Assembly (NCBI GenBank): GCA_003132605.1
Contig: PKYJ01000125.1
Coordinates: forward strand, 1-7,282
From: Peptococcaceae bacterium
GTDB lineage: Bacteria; Bacillota; DSM-12270; Thermacetogeniales; Thermacetogeniaceae
DNA length: 7,282 nucleotides
Direction of reading: 5' to 3'
Both the position numbers and the translations under genes were made by a program. The notes under the pieces were generated by a model. That model was given only the letters and a program-made list of their open reading frames with translations, had not been told where the DNA came from and did no database searches. Shown here piece by piece: positions 6,139 to 7,282 of the stretch; position 1 is the first letter of the stretch, and every line of letters starts with the position of its first letter.

Positions 6139-6312
6139 GAATGATCTCGATGAGCACGGCCCTGTCTACGCCCAAAAATCAGCGCTGGGCTTAAATACAA
6201 GCAGAAGGCAAAGGCGACGCCGGCATCTCCTCCTGGGCGAGGGGCTTCGTGGTAGTTGCGGTCAAGGGCGCGGGGCAGGAAAAAGAACGGGCAGAGGCGA
6301 ACCGGGGATGGT

Positions 6313-7272
6313 ATGAACACGCAGACTCTCAGATCCAACCTGATGCTTTTGCTGACCGCAATCATCTGGGGCCTGGCCTTCGTGGCGCAGCGAGTTGGAG
6401 CCGCCTATGTCGGGCCGTTCACCTTCAACGGTGTCAGATTTGCGCTGGGCAGCCTGTCGCTGGTTCCCCTGATCCTCTTCCTTAATGGCAAGCCCTCGTC
6501 CCGGGAGTCGCAGGACAATTTATCTGACCGGGGGAATCTCCGGGTTGTGGTTCCGGCCGGCCTGGCCGCCGGCCTGGTCCTGTTTGCAGGCGCCTCGCTG
6601 CAGCAGGTGGGGCTGGCATACGCCGGTACAACGGCTGGGAAGGCGGCCTTCATCACCTGCTTATACATTGTCCTGGTACCGATCCTGGGAATCTTGTGGA
6701 AACAGTATATCAGCCCCAGCACCTGGCTGGGCGCCGTGGTCGCCCTGGTGGGGTTGTATTTCCTGAGCGTCAGGCAGGGGTTTTCCTTCTCTGCCGGAGA
6801 CTTGCTGGAGTTGGCGGGGTCTTTTTTCTGGGCCGGCCATATCCTGCTGATCGATCACTTTACCAATAATAAAGTGAATGCCTTGAAACTGGCCTGTACC
6901 CAGTATGCTGTCTGTTCAGTGCTCAGCCTGGCAACCGCCCTGATGTTTGAAGCAATCACCCTGACCGGCCTCCGGGAGGCTGCCATCCCCATTCTGTATG
7001 GCGGTATCTTATCGGTCGGTGTTGCCTATACCCTGCAGATCTTCGGCCAGAAGCACGCCCAACCTGCTCATGCGGCGATCATCCTGAGCCTGGAGACGGT
7101 ATTTGCGGCTCTCGGCGGCTTCATTATCCTGCATGAAAGCCTGGGCGCCAGGGGAATTGCGGGGTGTTCGCTGATGTTCGCGGGCATGCTCATGTCCCAG
7201 TTTCAGAACCCGATCAGTCAGGTACGGCTCAGCAAGATCCAGTCAGGGCACTGCGCCAATAATCACAGATGA
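6313..7272 (+). CDS. EamA-family (DMT superfamily) transporter
   Basis: The product has 319 residues and the ten-helix, two-repeat layout of EamA/RhaT-like permeases. Hydrophobic segments fall at about 9-29, 40-58, 77-96, 104-128, 135-153, 164-181, 190-212, 223-245, 251-275 and 281-297. Family marks include AIIWGLAFV in helix 1, GV.FALG in helix 2, the conserved LSLETVFAALGG.IILHE stretch (258-275) and the GR/GARGIAG start of the last helix. It probably moves a metabolite across the inner membrane; amino acids or their derivatives are common substrates, but nothing here fixes the substrate. I chose ATG 6313 because it follows a GGGGAT site and begins just before helix 1. The in-frame ATG at 6256 would add a 19-residue Arg/Lys-rich stretch. 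The tail after helix 10 (298-319) is cytosolic and not conserved-looking. Confidence 0.9.
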   Translation: MNTQTLRSNLMLLLTAIIWGLAFVAQRVGAAYVGPFTFNGVRFALGSLSLVPLILFLNGKPSSRESQDNLSDRGNLRVVVPAGLAAGLVLFAGASLQQVGLAYAGTTAGKAAFITCLYIVLVPILGILWKQYISPSTWLGAVVALVGLYFLSVRQGFSFSAGDLLELAGSFFWAGHILLIDHFTNNKVNALKLACTQYAVCSVLSLATALMFEAITLTGLREAAIPILYGGILSVGVAYTLQIFGQKHAQPAHAAIILSLETVFAALGGFIILHESLGARGIAGCSLMFAGMLMSQFQNPISQVRLSKIQSGHCANNHR

Positions 7273-7282
7273 CTACCCGCTC

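Larger units (their letters stand above)
5840..6312. other. Gene-free divergent region between the secreted-protein gene and the transporter
   Basis: This 473-bp stretch separates the 5' ends of two divergent genes. No open frame in it has a convincing ribosome binding site or recognisable protein; the 60-80 residue frames present look random. The half nearer the - strand gene is AT-richer and holds a hairpin, a terminator and a promoter candidate, all read leftwards and listed separately. The half nearer the transporter (about 6130-6312) is GC-rich. I see no good + strand promoter there; the best -10-like match (TATAAC, 6112-6117) lacks a fitting -35. Confidence 0.7.

Noticed and set aside
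6256..6312. An upstream ATG for the EamA transporter
   Set aside because: It adds a 19-residue Arg/Lys-rich stretch unlike the family, while ATG 6313 begins right before helix 1 and has its own ribosome binding site.

Overview
The window reads as a chromosomal segment of a high-GC bacterium. The strong AGGAGG-type ribosome binding sites and tightly packed trp genes suggest a Clostridia/Peptococcaceae-like Firmicute. That placement comes from the general look of the proteins, not from a search, and is only moderately supported.

Positions 1-3994 (+ strand) are the distal half of a tryptophan operon in the order trpD (3' end only), trpC, trpF, trpB, trpA. Together these genes take anthranilate plus PRPP through PRA, CdRP and indole-glycerol phosphate to L-tryptophan. 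trpC/trpF overlap by 14 bp and trpF/trpB by 20 bp, which suggests translational coupling. Two places are less tight. The 87-bp trpD-trpC gap holds an inverted pair of TCGA-phased heptamer repeats. The trpB-trpA junction carries a heptamer-built TrpB tail, a G-rich 65-bp spacer and an unusually long TrpA N-terminus. trpE/trpG and the operon promoter or leader lie outside the window.

Positions 4079-5839 (- strand, convergent with trpA) encode a 586-residue secreted protein. It has a signal peptide, one chitobiase/hexosaminidase-C-terminal-like beta domain, a linker, and a long Tyr/Ser/Thr/Asn-rich C-terminal part that I do not recognise. The GC content drops abruptly from about 63% to about 38% exactly at the linker, so the gene looks like a chimera with an AT-rich C-terminal cassette of about 1.37 kb.

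Positions 5840-6312 hold no gene I can support. On the - strand they contain a good sigma70-type promoter candidate followed about 70 nt later by an intrinsic terminator hairpin, with a second hairpin closer to the secreted-protein gene. This suggests an attenuated leader or a small RNA. Positions 6313-7272 (+ strand) encode a ten-helix EamA/DMT-family transporter of unknown substrate.
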